Counted from the first letter of the stretch, positions 34,808 through 57,920 are shown. The stretch is 64,000 nt of DNA from Lytechinus variegatus (GCF_018143015.1 NC_054757.1:2838001-2902000), one strand, 5' to 3'. Numbers and translations: made by a program. The notes: generated from the letters alone by a model not told the origin.

Positions 34808-36985
34808 AGATTTGGGTGATTCCATACGTGTCGTACGGGACATTTAGAGAACATTTGACAGTTTTTGACAAGAAAAAACAAAAATTATTCCAGTAACTAT
34901 AGGTGGTCATCAACTACTACCAGAGTGTAAGAAAAACCAAGACTTAACATGACTTGAATTCACATCCTGTATAATACAGATGAAAAATAGTAATGTGTCG
35001 TACGGACGCAGAAAAAGTGGCTTTTTTAGAAACCTCAAGTTTGTACTCAAAAGTCTGTGAGTTGGGCAGATAAATTTCATAGAAACTGAACTCAAATTGA
35101 CACTCAATTACCCAAGAACAAACACATTTATAAAAGAAAGCAAAATAAACATTCATGAATAAATAAAGCAAATTATAATTTTCGAGAACATTGTGGCGTA
35201 CGGGACATTCAAAATGTGTCGTACGGGACATCTCTAAATTGAAGCCAAACTTTCTTACTTTACGTCACTTTGACTTCTTCAATCACATTATTTGGCTGAT
35301 GATAATGATAATCCCATCAAACTAAGACATTCATTAGGTTAGAAACCGCTATTAGGTGAATATTTCTGTCAATATATCATAAACAAAATAATGTGTCGTA
35401 CGGGACAATTGTGTGTCGTACGGGACACTTGTGTGTCGTACGGGACACTTGTGTGTTGTACAGGCACTTGCGTGTTGTACTGGGCAGCCTGAATAAATAA
35501 ACATGAACTTTTTATCAATCAGAAGGAGCATTACCCCTAAATTCTTGCTTATTTATGAATAATCTTTTAATAAGCAGTCATTCAGGACAATACAGTTAAG
35601 TAACCTCAATATATACAATTGGGAGCAATATATGTAATGACGGGAAATGTACAAGTGTTCACAGCATTTTTACGAGCTGAAAAACTTCAGGTTTGTGTGA
35701 AGTTATATTTTAGGAAACTAATTGATGATTTCCAAACACTATTTAAACAATAAATGAATGAAACTTTGTATAAATTATGGGGCTAAAATGATGATGTTAT
35801 GATTTTTTATATAAAATGTATATCTATATGATATATGTCACAACTGTCACTTTTTTGCTTTTTTTTTGGTCACAATTTTTTTTTTCTAAAGAAACGCGGT
35901 TCTGCTTTTTCAAATCCATCTGCATTTCATGAAACCATATGGTTTGTCCTATTTTCCAGATTTTTTTTACAACTTGAAAAAAGTAAGGAGTTTCAATACT
36001 TTATATAAAAAATAGTGATCATCAAGGGAAGTCCAAATAGATGATCATGATGATTGATATGTATTTTTTTTACATCTTATAATAATTCCACATTAGCATG
36101 CAAGAGGAAGTCATCTTCCAGGCTAGGTTGAAATAATTATAAAAGTTTTCTTTTCATGCTCAATGAAAAGAAATTAACCTGCTCTGATCAGTGAAAATCA
36201 CCAGTTTAGCTGAAGGGATTCACAAAAGAATAAGCCTACATGAAATCAATTAAAATGTTTAGAATCACCTATTTCATGTTCTATGGAGATAAACAAAGTA
36301 CTTTTTCAGTTCACTTTATGTTAAATCAATTAAATGAATTTAAATATGCCTACTATTTATGGTTTCTGAATCGAAATCCTGCAATTAAATGCATTATTAT
36401 ATTGTGTGTCGTACGGGACATGTCCCGTACGACACAGCGTGTGTCGTACGGGACATTTTTTAATAGGACAATAATTGAAAAATGAAGGGCGGTAATTAGA
36501 TCCTTATGGGATAAATCGATCACCCATGGGTCAAACAAAGAGAAACTCATTTTATGAAATTGCATCATCAAAAATAAAATTGTAGGAAAAACTTTTGCAT
36601 TGTCATGTGTCGTACGGGACATTGCCAAAAATAGGTTCGGAAAAATCAGGGCTGCCCCTATTATGGATCATGAAAATGTTGTAGATATTATTTGGAACCA
36701 TCAATGATATATTATTCTATTGACCTGCAATATTTTCAATCTTCTCCTGCTTTGCAAATAATTGTTTCAGGTGGAATTTGTACTTGACTATTCAATGAGC
36801 AAAATTATTGAAAATTTTAAATTCCATTGTTCTCCCCAAAATAACTATATCTGTCTTCACTTTTGGTTAAAACTCATAATTTTCATAAAATTTAGGTATC
36901 ATAGTAAAATATTACACTACTTATGACTTATTGAAAGTATGTTGAAATTTATGATATTTTTGAAGTTCTAGTGTGGAATCGCCCA
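34808..36985. mobile_element. 2.2-kb element carrying about 13 copies of TGTGTCGTACGGGACAT
   Basis: The ends TGGGTGATTCCATAC and GTGTGGAATCGCCCA are inverted, which I take as element borders. The 17-bp motif occurs near 34828, 34994, 35192, 35215, 35392, 35412, 35432, 35452, 35471, 36405, 36421 (inverted), 36440 and 36606; those at 35392-35480 are spaced exactly 20 bp. Between motifs the DNA is AT-rich with no long frame. I do not recognise the family. Motif clusters could be binding sites for a transposase or a host factor. Confidence 0.7.
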
Positions 36986-37914
36986 TTTTTAATTTAATTG
37001 TATTGAATTGAATTACGAACATGAAAAATCTAAAAATAATCGATTTTGATCTGTCAATAACAAATATATAATAAAATATTTGGGAACTTCAATTAATTTC
37101 CAGTGTCTTTAATTAAACGTGGACTCGAGGGGCGCATTTCAATATTCTGAAAATGGAGATGGGGTTCCAAAAAAAACGAATAAAAACATTTTCAATGGTA
37201 TATATATATGTAACTAGACAGGTGCATGGCTATGTCGGTGCATACATTATCTTTTGTTAGGTATACTTGAAGCCCCAGTTCTAAATTACCATGAAAAACG
37301 ACACTAAGCCGCGAAATTGGTGTATACTCTCGCTGTACACTTTTCACTCCTTCTAATCTGTTGACTTAGTATAACTTTGTTAATTGTTGCAATGAATCAT
37401 ATTAATTTTTGTGTATACGTATTTTCTTTTCTGAACTTGGCAAAATTTTCAAGATAAGTTTGTGATTTTTAAACGGTGATTAGCATGTATTTTAACAAAA
37501 CTTACTAATATACCTTTAATCATTCAATATTTTATTATCTTTTGATAATAAAATATAATTATGAAAAGGTGATGTTCCTGTGGACAAAAATAATGACAAT
37601 TTGTTTCATTCAAAATATTATGTAGATACATGAACTCCTAAATTGGACAGTGTTGGTTAGAGCAAAGTCTTCCATAAATGATATAGAAAAATAGCTATAT
37701 CGAAATGTTTTCACACGAGTATTGTAAGTAAATACTGTTTAATCTTTAGAATGAAACTGATTAATAACTTCTTCATCATTGTCTTTATATGCATGAGCGA
37801 GCGTATTTCCAAAATTATAGAATTATATCATTCATTGATTGGGTAAACCGCGTTTATTGGTGTATTATTTTAATGAATACAATTACCTCCAACTTTATCC
37901 CTCATCGCCTTTCT
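36986..37914. other. AT-rich intergenic DNA, nothing recognised
   Basis: No exon, inverted repeat or RNA gene seen. A (TA)n stretch lies at about 37199-37208. Confidence 0.5.
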
Positions 37915-38300
37915 TGCACATCCCCCTCCCCTCCATCCCCACCCCGCCCCCTCTCACCCTCTTTATTCCTGATTGCATCTTCAATACACTCTCCCTTCCT
38001 TCCTCTCTCCCACCAACCCCCCTCTCTCCCTGATCACTCCTTCTGTACACTCTCCGGTCCTCCCCTCTTTCCTCTCTCTCCCCACCCCCACCCCGCCTCT
38101 CTCCCTGATCGCCCCTCCTCTCCGGCCATCCCCTCTCCTTCCTCTCTCCCCACCCCCACCCCCTCTCTCCCTGATCGCCCCTCCTCCCGGCCATCCCCTC
38201 TCCTTCCTCTCTCCTATATACCCCCACCCGCCTTTCTCCCTGATTGCCCCTCCTGCACACTCCCCGGCCCTCCCCCATTCCTCTCTCCCTGATCGCTCCT
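37915..38300. repeat. CT-rich minisatellite, unit about 60-65 bp
   Basis: The phrase CTCTCTCCCTGATCGCCCCT recurs about every 62 bp in varied form, linked by CCATCCCCTCTCCTTCCTCT-like tracts. The same minisatellite continues at 39725-39850, so the DNA in between was inserted or rearranged. Open frames on both strands are repeat artefacts. Confidence 0.85.
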
Positions 38301-38698
38301 CCGGGGGGGGGGGGGAGTCAAATATATTGCTGTACACACGCGCGGCCAAATTATTTCCACTGACAACCCCTAACCGAGTTTTTCTCTGTGTGCACAATAA
38401 CCCCCACAACAATTTTTTTTGAGAGATTCATTAACACATGTTTGTCCCTGAACAAGTTGTCGCCAGAATATGATCCCCAAACAAGTTTTGTCTTCTTGCT
38501 AACAATATATTTAAATTGACAAAATTATATTCATGGGTATTGCGAACACCCCATGCAGTGCATGCAGTTAGGGTTAAAATACCACAATCAGGAAGAACCT
38601 GCACACTTTTCAGACACGAGGAGGCAAAAGCTTTGGGAAAAATGATACCCTAAACACGTTTGGCTTGTCTCAGAAAAACAAGTTTTGGACAAAAAACA

Positions 38699-39345
38699 AC
38701 ATAATAATAATAATAATAATAATACATATAATTTATATAGCGTCTTTTCCATTTTGATTAAATGCTCAAGGCGCTTAAGAGAGTAAGACATAAAAGTAAA
38801 GAGAACTAAGAGAAGTACAAAAAGAGGGCAAATTTAAAAATGAGGAAAAATTACTGTCTTCAAACCTAGTACCTGCATGCTGGTGAACAAAAGCGATTTT
38901 AGGTTGCCCCTAAAAGATGTTGCAGAGTTTGAGTTCTTCAGCTCCTGTGGTAGTGAATTCCACAGGGCTGGTCCGGCATGAACAAAGGCTCGATCGCCCC
39001 AGGATTTTTTAGATAGTGGGATATGCAAGAGACTAGATTGGGATGATCGCAGTGTGCGTGCAGGTTGATAGTGGTGTATAAGAGATTTGTTGTAATCGGG
39101 TGCGGATCCATTGATGATGTGATGGACCAAAAGTAGAATTTTGAAAACTATGCGATCCTTTATGGGCAACCAATGGAGGTCTTTAAGAACAGGAGTGATG
39201 TGATCGCGTTTATTTGACAGAGAAACAATGCGAGCTGCTGAATTCTGAAGTTTTTGAAGTCGGGTAATTTTGGAGTTAGGTATATTAAAGAGAAGACTAT
39301 TACCGAAATCGAGACGTGAGGAAATGAGTGAGTGCATACCCTAAA
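38699..39345 (-). mobile_element. 5-prime-truncated L2/CR1-type LINE, last part of the reverse transcriptase ORF
   Basis: The minus strand encodes SRLDFGNSLLFNIPNSKITR, then LQKLQNSAARIVS, HITPVLKDLHWLPIKDRIVF, and GDRAFVHAGPALWNSLPQEL, the well-known C-terminal region of these LINEs, open for 167 codons. The tail ends with GCGCTTAAGA-type sequence and an (ATT)n run (the TAA repeat at 38701-38724), typical for this group. It interrupts older repeat DNA. Confidence 0.9.
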
Positions 39346-39579
39346 TACGTTTGACCCCGCGATTGACAATTGACCAGTCTTTCAAAACCACCTTTTTAAA
39401 AAAAAATAAGTGTTTTTATACCCTTAACTTCTTCTTCTTTCCTTGGTTGACAACCAATCAGGATTGACTATTTTTCCACAGCTTTTGTTCATTTTCAAAG
39501 CTTATCATATTTTTTTTCCTTTTCCATTCCTTTTTTTCTATTCTTTTTCTTCTCTTTTTCTTAACGTCCTGCACACTCT

Positions 39580-39716
39580 TAGCCTCTTGTCGAGGGTCTG
39601 CATGGCGGCTGCTTCCCGAGGGAAGCAAGGATTTCCTAATTCGCGAAGCGAATTAGGCCTTGCTGCTTCGCCATGTTCGCTCGGAAAGCAGCCGACAGGG
39701 CCTCGACAAGAGGCTA
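39580..39716. mobile_element. 137-bp foldback element with 9-bp target duplication GCACACTCT
   Basis: The ends TAGCCTCTTGTCGAGG and CCTCGACAAGAGGCTA are exact inverses. GCACACTCT stands at 39571-39579 and 39717-39725. Inside is a smaller hairpin around CTAATTCGCGAAGCGAATTAG. The 9-bp duplication would fit a Mutator-like mover, but this is a guess. It landed in or beside the CT-rich minisatellite. Confidence 0.9.
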
Positions 39717-39724
39717 GCACACTC

Positions 39725-39850
39725 TCCGTGGCTCTCCCCTCCTTCCTCTCTCTGAACAACCCCCTCTCACCCTGATCGCCCCTCCTGCACACTCCCCTCC
39801 CCTCCGTCCCCCACCCCCTCTCTCCCGAATCGCCCTTCCATGCACACTCT
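39725..39850. repeat. CT-rich minisatellite, second block
   Basis: Continuation of the 37915-38300 minisatellite, with CACCCTGATCGCCCCTCCTG and CCCTCTCTCCC phrases. Confidence 0.8.
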
Positions 39851-40198
39851 TTCCTCAAGTGATCGAGCGAAGAAAAAAAGAAAAGTACTTTCAAGGGCGA
39901 TATTTTCAAATTTCAGAGACCTTTGAAAGCAATATAATTTTCGAAGTTAAACCATATAATCATTAAACTCGATATTAAAATACCATAATGTACAGAGTTG
40001 TCAATCTTTCGGCGCCCTTCAAGTGCAAATGTGGCCGTTTTACTACAAAAATACAATAATGTGACAACATTTTGCTACTACTCAACATAAAATATTTTCC
40101 CTTATCCCTTTCTTTTCTCCATTTTTTTCTTGGTGGTGCAAATTCTGGGACCCAATTGCCCTTTCCCCCTCCATCTGTACGACGGTGAGGGTAAGCTG

Positions 40199-40690
40199 CC
40201 GATTCGTCTAATGCCAACTCGTCCACTCATCACATGATCTACCTTCATTCAGTCTCATGCCAGGCCGTCCATCAACATTACGTCTAACAACCATTCGGTC
40301 CAATAAACACTTCGCCTCTAATTACCAGTTCGTCTATTCATCTAATAACCAGTTGGTCTGATACCCGTTTTCTTTTCATTCATTTCGCCCAATTAACACT
40401 TATCCATTTCAGGGCCTCCAATTTGACCCAAATGGTTTATGGATTAAAGGACTATTGGACCAACTGGCTATCATCAATTCGTCCACTATCCATGCAGTGG
40501 ACGAATTGATGATAGACCAAATGATGCATTTTCTTCCACTCACCATTATTAGACGAAATGGTGAGTGGAAGAAAATGCATCATTTGGTCTGTCATCAATT
40601 CGTCCACTGGATAGTGGACGAATTGATGGTAGACCAAATGATAGTAGACGAGTTGGTAATTAGACGAATTGGCATATGACCAATTAGAAA
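40199..40690. repeat. Foldback element with nested palindromes and ATTCGTCTAAT-type motifs
   Basis: The outer arms (GATTCGTCTAATGCCAACTC at the left; inverse of GAGTTGGTAATTAGACGAAT at the right) are inverted. Inside, CATCAATTCGTCCACT and its inverse form a small hairpin at 40481-40512 and again at 40595-40628. Between them GACCAAATGATGCATTTTCT and its inverse form a larger hairpin of about 33-bp arms. The two strands therefore translate to similar peptides; these are not genes. Confidence 0.85.
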
Positions 40691-40992
40691 TAAATCGGAG
40701 TGAGTGCAGTACTTGTGCCGGTGCCCTCGTTTTTTATCTATCAATCTCTGCCCCCCCCATTTTGGTTCGTTCTCTAGTTTTTCTTTTCAGACCCTATAAT
40801 GACGACCATTGTTCCTCCAAAGCAGCCCGATAGCAACACTACATCCTTTTCATATTTTGTCATCAGTTGTAAAGTTAAATAAAAAGTTTGATAATTCTAG
40901 AAAATTGTTCGCTATATCAAAACTTAAAATCTTATAATGGTGCACTGATTTGATTTGGAACATGCGTACTATTTTTGTTATTCCAAACAAAA

Positions 40993-41568
40993 TATTGAAG
41001 TCCACCCGAACAAAAAGTTGATTTGAGTAAAGTGAGAAAATTCCAACAAAAAAGTAACACTGAAAATTTCACAATGGGATGGAAAATAAGAAAGTCATGA
41101 CTTTTTAAAGTTATGCTCAATATGCACATCATGCATGGCCGGTATGCAAATGATGAGACTGATGACGTTATACACTCACTAAACGTTATACACTCACTAA
41201 TTCTTTTGTATTTTATTATACTGTATTCTAATTTTCTCCTCATTGTCAGGTGAGACAACGATTAATTACTCCCTGAACAGCATTGTTTAATAGAATATGT
41301 TTCAGTCAAGCTGGCCCTTATTCATGTTATTGTGAAATCTGTAAAGAAAAAAAATGAAATAATGTTTAATTCAAACGATAAAAAACAAAAGTAGTGAATG
41401 AGAGACACTATCGACTGTTTCTGTCACTGTTTTGTGAAACTAAGCGAAACTTTAAAATGTCATAACTTTCTTATTTTACATCCGATTTTGATGAAATTTT
41501 CAAAGTTCTGCTAGTTTGATTTTTCGCTATTAATTCAAATCAACATTTTTCTGGGGTGTACTTGACCT
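40993..41568. mobile_element. MITE with AAGTCCACCC-type ends
   Basis: The left arm (TTGAAGTCCACCC, GAAAATTTCACAATGGGATG, AATAAGAAAGTCATGAC) is inverted in the right arm (CATAACTTTCTTATTTTACA, GATGAAATTTTCAAAG, GGGGTGTACTTGACC). TTAA is kept on the right (41569-41572) and lost on the left. A 17-bp phrase, CGTTATACACTCACTAA, is doubled near 41167. Confidence 0.75.
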
Positions 41569-41882
41569 TTAAAAATGCCTCCAAGAGATTTTGCGAAAGC
41601 AGACATAACCGTCCGGATATCTCCCCCACAGACTTTCCCTTTTCTTATGTAATTACACGAAATCATTATCATATTTCCATATTACCTGTGTAGGTTATGT
41701 CCCTCCTAAACATTAAATGAGCAAAGGTTATCTTGTACACTTTAAATCAGTGATCCAATTGTTTTTATTCCCGGTGGACACACACACAAAAAAAGATTTC
41801 TTTTATACAAGAATAAATGAGGACCGTGACATCATCAACTTGCTCATTGCATATTCATAATAACATGCAAAGATCATGATAG

Positions 41883-42059
41883 ACGTGTTGGAGCGTTGTG
41901 GCCCACTGGATTACTCTCCTGACTTTGAAACAGACGGTCGTGGGTTCAAATCCCAGCAATGGCGTATTTTTCTTCACCAAAAAAAAGTATTCACATTGTG
42001 CTGCACTCGACCCAGCAGCACAATGTAAACGAGAGGTATAAATGGGTACCTCATAGGAA
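41883..42059 (+). mobile_element. tRNA-derived SINE
   Basis: The head has an A-box-like TGGCCCACTGG (about 41899) and B-box-like GGTTCAAATCC (41943-41953). It is followed by a body with GTGCTGCACTCGACCCAGCA and AAATGGGTACCTCATAGG. The same body recurs at 48826-49039. The flanks cannot form a tRNA acceptor stem, so this is a SINE and not a tRNA gene. Confidence 0.78.
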
Positions 42060-42063
42060 TTAA

Positions 42064-42640
42064 AGGGATGGTCCGGGCTAAAAGTATGTAATAGAGCTAG
42101 TAAAATTCACTAAGCAATTTAAATACCGAAAATTTCATCAAAATCGGATAACATTAACAAAGTTATTGAATTTTAAAGTTTAGCATTATTTTGTGATAAC
42201 AGTCGTCATGAATATTCATTAGGTGGGCTGATGATGTCACATCTCCACTTGTTCTTTTGTATTTTATTATGTGAAATTAGGTTTATTCAAATTTTTTCCA
42301 CCAAGAACTTTAAAAATTGGACTGACAACTGATTTAGTGCATTAGATATTTATTGCTGCAACTGGCTTTATTATAAGGGAGAGATATCATTCACACAACT
42401 ATGAACTAATGAAAAAAACATGATTTTATGTCATAACATAAGAAAACAGAAAGTGCAGATGTGACATCATCAGCCATAATGAATATATATACGACAACTG
42501 TTTTCACAAAATATTCCTAAACTTTAAACTTCAATAACTTTGTTATTTGTTATCCCATTTTGATGATATTTTCGGCAATTTGCTCAGTGAATTCTACCCT
42601 ATGTATTAGGACATAAATATTTTCAACCCAGACCATCCAT
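42064..42640. mobile_element. TTAA-flanked MITE (family M2)
   Basis: TTAA at 42060-42063 and 42641-42644. The ends AGGGATGGTCCGGGCT and the inverse of ACCCAGACCATCCAT begin long inverted arms containing TTCATCAAAATCGGAT and GATGATGTCACATC. It abuts the SINE. Decayed relatives lie at about 28690-29150 and 51350-51680. Confidence 0.85.
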
Positions 42641-42956
42641 TTAATTCCATGAATTGTGTTTGAGCTGTACTGACGACCGCCAAGATTAGAAAGCCGGGTT
42701 TATGTAGCCAACTTATCCAAGTCTTTTGGAAGCGCGTATAAATATCGTAAATATAAACTAAAAGTGAAAATCCAACAACTTCGTTTATTTTCATCAGCTT
42801 TTGAGCTTTGTGATGAGAATTTCACCTTTCAGCTTTTTGCGCGTAAATTTAACTCAATTTATACAGATAAAATCTGGAGTGAAATTTTAAGACAGAAGGG
42901 GAGCAGTCCCTAGCGCCATGCACCCTAAACCTCCTACCGCCAATACACCGATGTTC

Positions 42957-43218
42957 AGGGGCGGATCCAGGATTTTCCAAGGGGGGGGGGGTACATTTTC
43001 CCGATGAAAATTTGACAAGCATTTTTTAGCAACCTAAAGTTAAAGGTCATTTCGTCCGCGGAAATTTTGACAAGCAAAGAAAAAAAAAAATAGATAAAAA
43101 AGGTCCTCACTCAAAAGTAAAGAGTAAAACGGTATAGGTCCTATTTCATTATGCCTCCCAAAGGAGGGGGGGGGGGCAGGGGTCCGCTGCATGTGCCCCC
43201 ACCCTGGATCCGCCACTG
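42957..43218. mobile_element. hAT-like MITE with 8-bp target duplication CCGATGTT
   Basis: The ends CAGGGGCGGATCCAGG and CCTGGATCCGCCACTG are inverted. CCGATGTT is at 42949-42956 and 43219-43226. The interior carries G and C runs. This CAGTGGCGGATCCAGG end type is common in animal hAT MITEs. Confidence 0.9.
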
Positions 43219-43367
43219 CCGATGTTTATAACCTTTAATTGCTTCTTATACCTGCATTAACAACATACACATATATATTTTCAATAGAATTAGGATATTC
43301 ACAAGGTCATATCAGACACATAATAGGCCAAGTCTGGACTCCATTCCAAGACTACTAATAAATACAA

Positions 43368-43375
43368 TGACGTCA
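43368..43375. promoter_or_regulatory. Perfect CRE (TGACGTCA) upstream of PP2A catalytic subunit
   Basis: The palindrome TGACGTCA lies 154 bp before the PP2A ATG, next to a locally GC-richer stretch (GGAACGGCGGTCACCGGTCT) that may be the core promoter. CREB/ATF proteins bind this consensus. From memory, a CRE is also described in the vertebrate PPP2CA promoter. A four-codon upstream ORF (ATGTTTGTTTGA) starts at about 43404. Confidence 0.6.
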
Positions 43376-43528
43376 GAGGGAACGGCGGTCACCGGTCTCC
43401 GCCATGTTTGTTTGAATTGCCGTTATCGCAGTTACACTCAACGCGAAGAATACATTCCTCCCGTAATAATTTGCAGTTGTTGGGTTATTAAATGTGTTTC
43501 TGCAGCATAGGAAATTGAAGATACCAAA

Positions 43529-54710
<11,182 letters not shown>

Positions 54711-55571
54711 ACTTAAAAATTCCCTTTCATCATCTTATCCCAAATATTGGATCCATCTTGCTGGGTAGGGTAGTGGAAATTATACCTTACCGCAGGATCA
54801 CCATGGTATCCAGTTGAAAATGATCCTCCAGTTGGAGTTTCAACTTTTCTCATGATTTCTTCTTTATAGCTATAGATTGTAATTTTTCTGCATGGGGGGG
54901 GGTATTTGTTCAAAAAGTTTTAATTCTGTAGAAGGATATGTTGCAGAATGTGAACTTCATGGGTTCATTATCAAATTAGTATTAATTTTGAATGTACCCT
55001 ACTTTTTGTTTGTTACATCAGGGTATGCTTGCTACTCAAAGTAATGCTGTTAGCTAAATTTATCAATTTCAGTGTACTTAGAATGGAGTGCAGGACTTCA
55101 TCAATCATCTATTTAATTATAATTCAGTAGCCCTATAACGGCATAGTCTGACTACCTACATGAATTACTTATTTTGTGTATTGCATTGTCACAATAGAGA
55201 AGAAGTCATGAGAAAATCATAAAACCTGAGTGGCACTTACAGTCTCAAGTTTTGGTCCATTTCTGAAGGAAACCTTACGACTCGTATCAAAAGGGGGCAC
55301 TGCCTGACGGTAAAAATTGTCTCCCTGTTGTGCTACTCTGAATGATTGTAGGTCTACTTACCTAGTATATGGCCTCTGATCTTCAATTTCAGATTAGAAA
55401 TATTGGCATGTAATGTAAATGGTCGGATATTGAATTCTTTTGACAGATGATGACTTCACTCTCACACCGGCTGATGAAGTGATTGTTAGTCTACTTGTTA
55501 GACCAACCTAATTACATATATAGGTCATCATCTAGCAGAAATGCAGGTATTAAGGGGTGTACTGCTTCAGT
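54711..55571. other. PP2A 3-prime UTR and downstream DNA
   Basis: No AATAAA that I can confidently assign. One candidate lies far downstream at 58118-58123. No other gene recognised. Confidence 0.4.
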
Positions 55572-55888
55572 TGGGGGGGGGTTCACAAAGATTCACCTGG
55601 ACAAGAAACAACACTCGACAATGGCACACCAGTTAAGACCATTTCTTTAAACTTGATCATCTGTCTCTCTAAAATAATTTGCATATCATCACGGTTACGC
55701 ATCCAAACAAATTTGTTCCCATCAACAATTAACCTTTGGATAAATAATGCTAATTTTTAGACATGCGTGACCATCAATTTTATGTTATGCGTATTCGTTG
55801 AGAATTACTGATGAAAGCGAGTGGTGGCCTTCCATAGTTTAGTGCAATAGTAGTCAAAACCAGTCTTTGTGAAAGCCCCCCTCCCCCA
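55572..55888. mobile_element. MITE with GGGGGTTCACAAAGA-type ends
   Basis: Left GGGGGGGGTTCACAAAGATT and right CAGTCTTTGTGAAAGCCCCC are inverted. Related by its ends to 51753-51970 and 57621-57920. Confidence 0.7.
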
Positions 55889-57620
55889 TACCCAGACCGA
55901 TACAGAAACAGTTTTCATTGGGGCCTTCTTCGGTGGGATTCCATGCTCGGCTCACCTCCATTTACACAATGGGAGAATTTAAAAATATACTGGTAAATTA
56001 AGGAATTCAAGACAGAGCCGTGAGGAATTTAAGATTGTTAAACGATATTCATGTATTGTAGATATTGGTCTCAGACGAGAATGGGAATGCTTTATGGTCA
56101 TGTACATGTCATCTCTTCAGAGCTAAAAAGGCATAAAACCTGCTCATGCATGCTCTACTGGCTTTCACCACATGCAATCTCCATTCATATTTCTCATTTG
56201 TGGTGGTTAGAGTTTGAGCTGGGCTGCTTTTGACTAGTTTGAACGATTTTTGCTTTCAAGTAAATAGATGTGTATAAAACGGTAGTTCCAACATGTTACC
56301 ATTATAGTCTCTTTCCAAGAAATCAGTCTTGTTTTTAAGAATCATCAAATGGCTGGAACTGGAAGACACAGATATGGCCTATTTGCGGGCAACCGTTCAT
56401 TATTACTCCAAAACAATTTGTTTAGACAGATCATTCCTGTGTGTGTTTTTTTCCTCTCCATTTTTAAACATTTTTTTTTTCATCAGAATTAGCTAATACA
56501 TCTATAGAGGAACATGATTTGATGATGGATTTTGCAAAAAATTTAAATGTAATACAACATGTTCTCATATCTATTATGATAAATATCTTTATTTAAATAA
56601 AAGAATGGATCGTAATCAATTACTTGCTTCATTTGAAAATGATAATAGGTTGTTGATGAGGCCAATAATCTGATATGAACATGTCTGCAATTTTTTAATA
56701 CCAATCCATTTTTTTTTTTTATGAATGGAAATTTTGACAAAAGGCCCAGACTATGTTATGTGGATCATTACATTATCTGGAATCACTCCACATTGGTACA
56801 TGTACTAATCACATGATTTCATGAGCTATGTGTTCTCAATATTGTGTGTTAACTGTAGCAGTCTAAACTAAGCGTAGATAAGTACAACAGAATAGAAGTG
56901 ATAAGAAATCAGACTGCATTGGTTATTATCAATTTTGAATCATCTCTTGGTGAGAAAGTAAACGAACTGGCTATTCACTACAAACTATTAAAATGGATAT
57001 ATTGTTATCGCGTATATTAGAAGCAGCCTGTTGCTGAGGAGATGTAATTTAGTGGCTGCGTTTTTATCTAGCTATTGAGAAAAACAAGCAAAAGATGTGT
57101 TGCGTCAGAAGATACTGAATTGTCTGGCTGCGTTTTAAATTATTGAATTTGTCATAAAATGAAATTGTTTTCTATGTTGTGTATATTGAGAGTTAATTTG
57201 ATATTTGCTTTTGGAAGAGAGCAAAAGGGGGGAATGGAATTGAATATTTAATGTCTTCATATACGTCTGTCTTATTGTATTGCTAGACAGAGATGAGCTA
57301 TAATCTTCAAAACAAATTGGAATATGTTTCACCAAGGTGATGTTGCAAGATTGGTTTTCGGTCCCAAAATCTGTTGTTAGATGCAATTGTGATTCACTTC
57401 TGGACTGCTCCTTGTAATGTAGACTAAAATCAACCTTTTTGACATGTAGTTTTGAACAACAACCGAAACAAATTTCTCACAACATGCTCCAAGATTGACC
57501 GGTATTGATAACAACCATGACAAGCTATGGTTCCAATGTTTGCTTTCACCAAACTCTGAATCATCAAAAGCACTGATGTAATGAACATTTTTATGAACAT
57601 TTAAATTCTACAGATTTATG
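55889..57620. other. Intergenic or 3-prime UTR DNA, nothing recognised
   Basis: AT-rich sequence without exon signals, clear inverted repeats or RNA genes. Confidence 0.45.
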
Positions 57621-57920
57621 CCTGGGGGTGTTGCAAGAAAATATTTGCAATTAATTGCAAAAACCAGTAGCAAGTTTACAAGTTGTAGATCAATTTTAAC
57701 CGAAACAAATTAATTTATGATTGTTGATCATACATGAAGCTGACCAGCGATCAATTGCAAATTTACAATTAATTGCAGCACTTATGATCGATTTTGCGAC
57801 CTGAAATTGACTTTTCTTCGATTCCACCTATGTTGTGGAAACAGCTAGTGGCATGTTTGGCTTGCTATACTTTAAGACCAATTTTAGCAACCAATCCTGC
57901 AAATCTTTTGTGAAACTCCG
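57621..57920. mobile_element. MITE with CCTGGGGGTGTTGCAAGAAA-type ends
   Basis: The left end is inverted in GCAAATCTTTTGTGAAACTCCG at the right; the interior has repeated CAATTAATTGCA and GATCAATTGCAAATT palindromes. Confidence 0.7.

Noticed and set aside
35391-35480. Regular 20-bp repeats resembling a CRISPR array
   Set aside because: Repeats are head to tail without unique spacers of constant size, and the DNA is animal nuclear.
37839-38422. Several long frames on both strands at 37.8-38.4 kb
   Set aside because: CT-rich minisatellite with no stop codons by composition.
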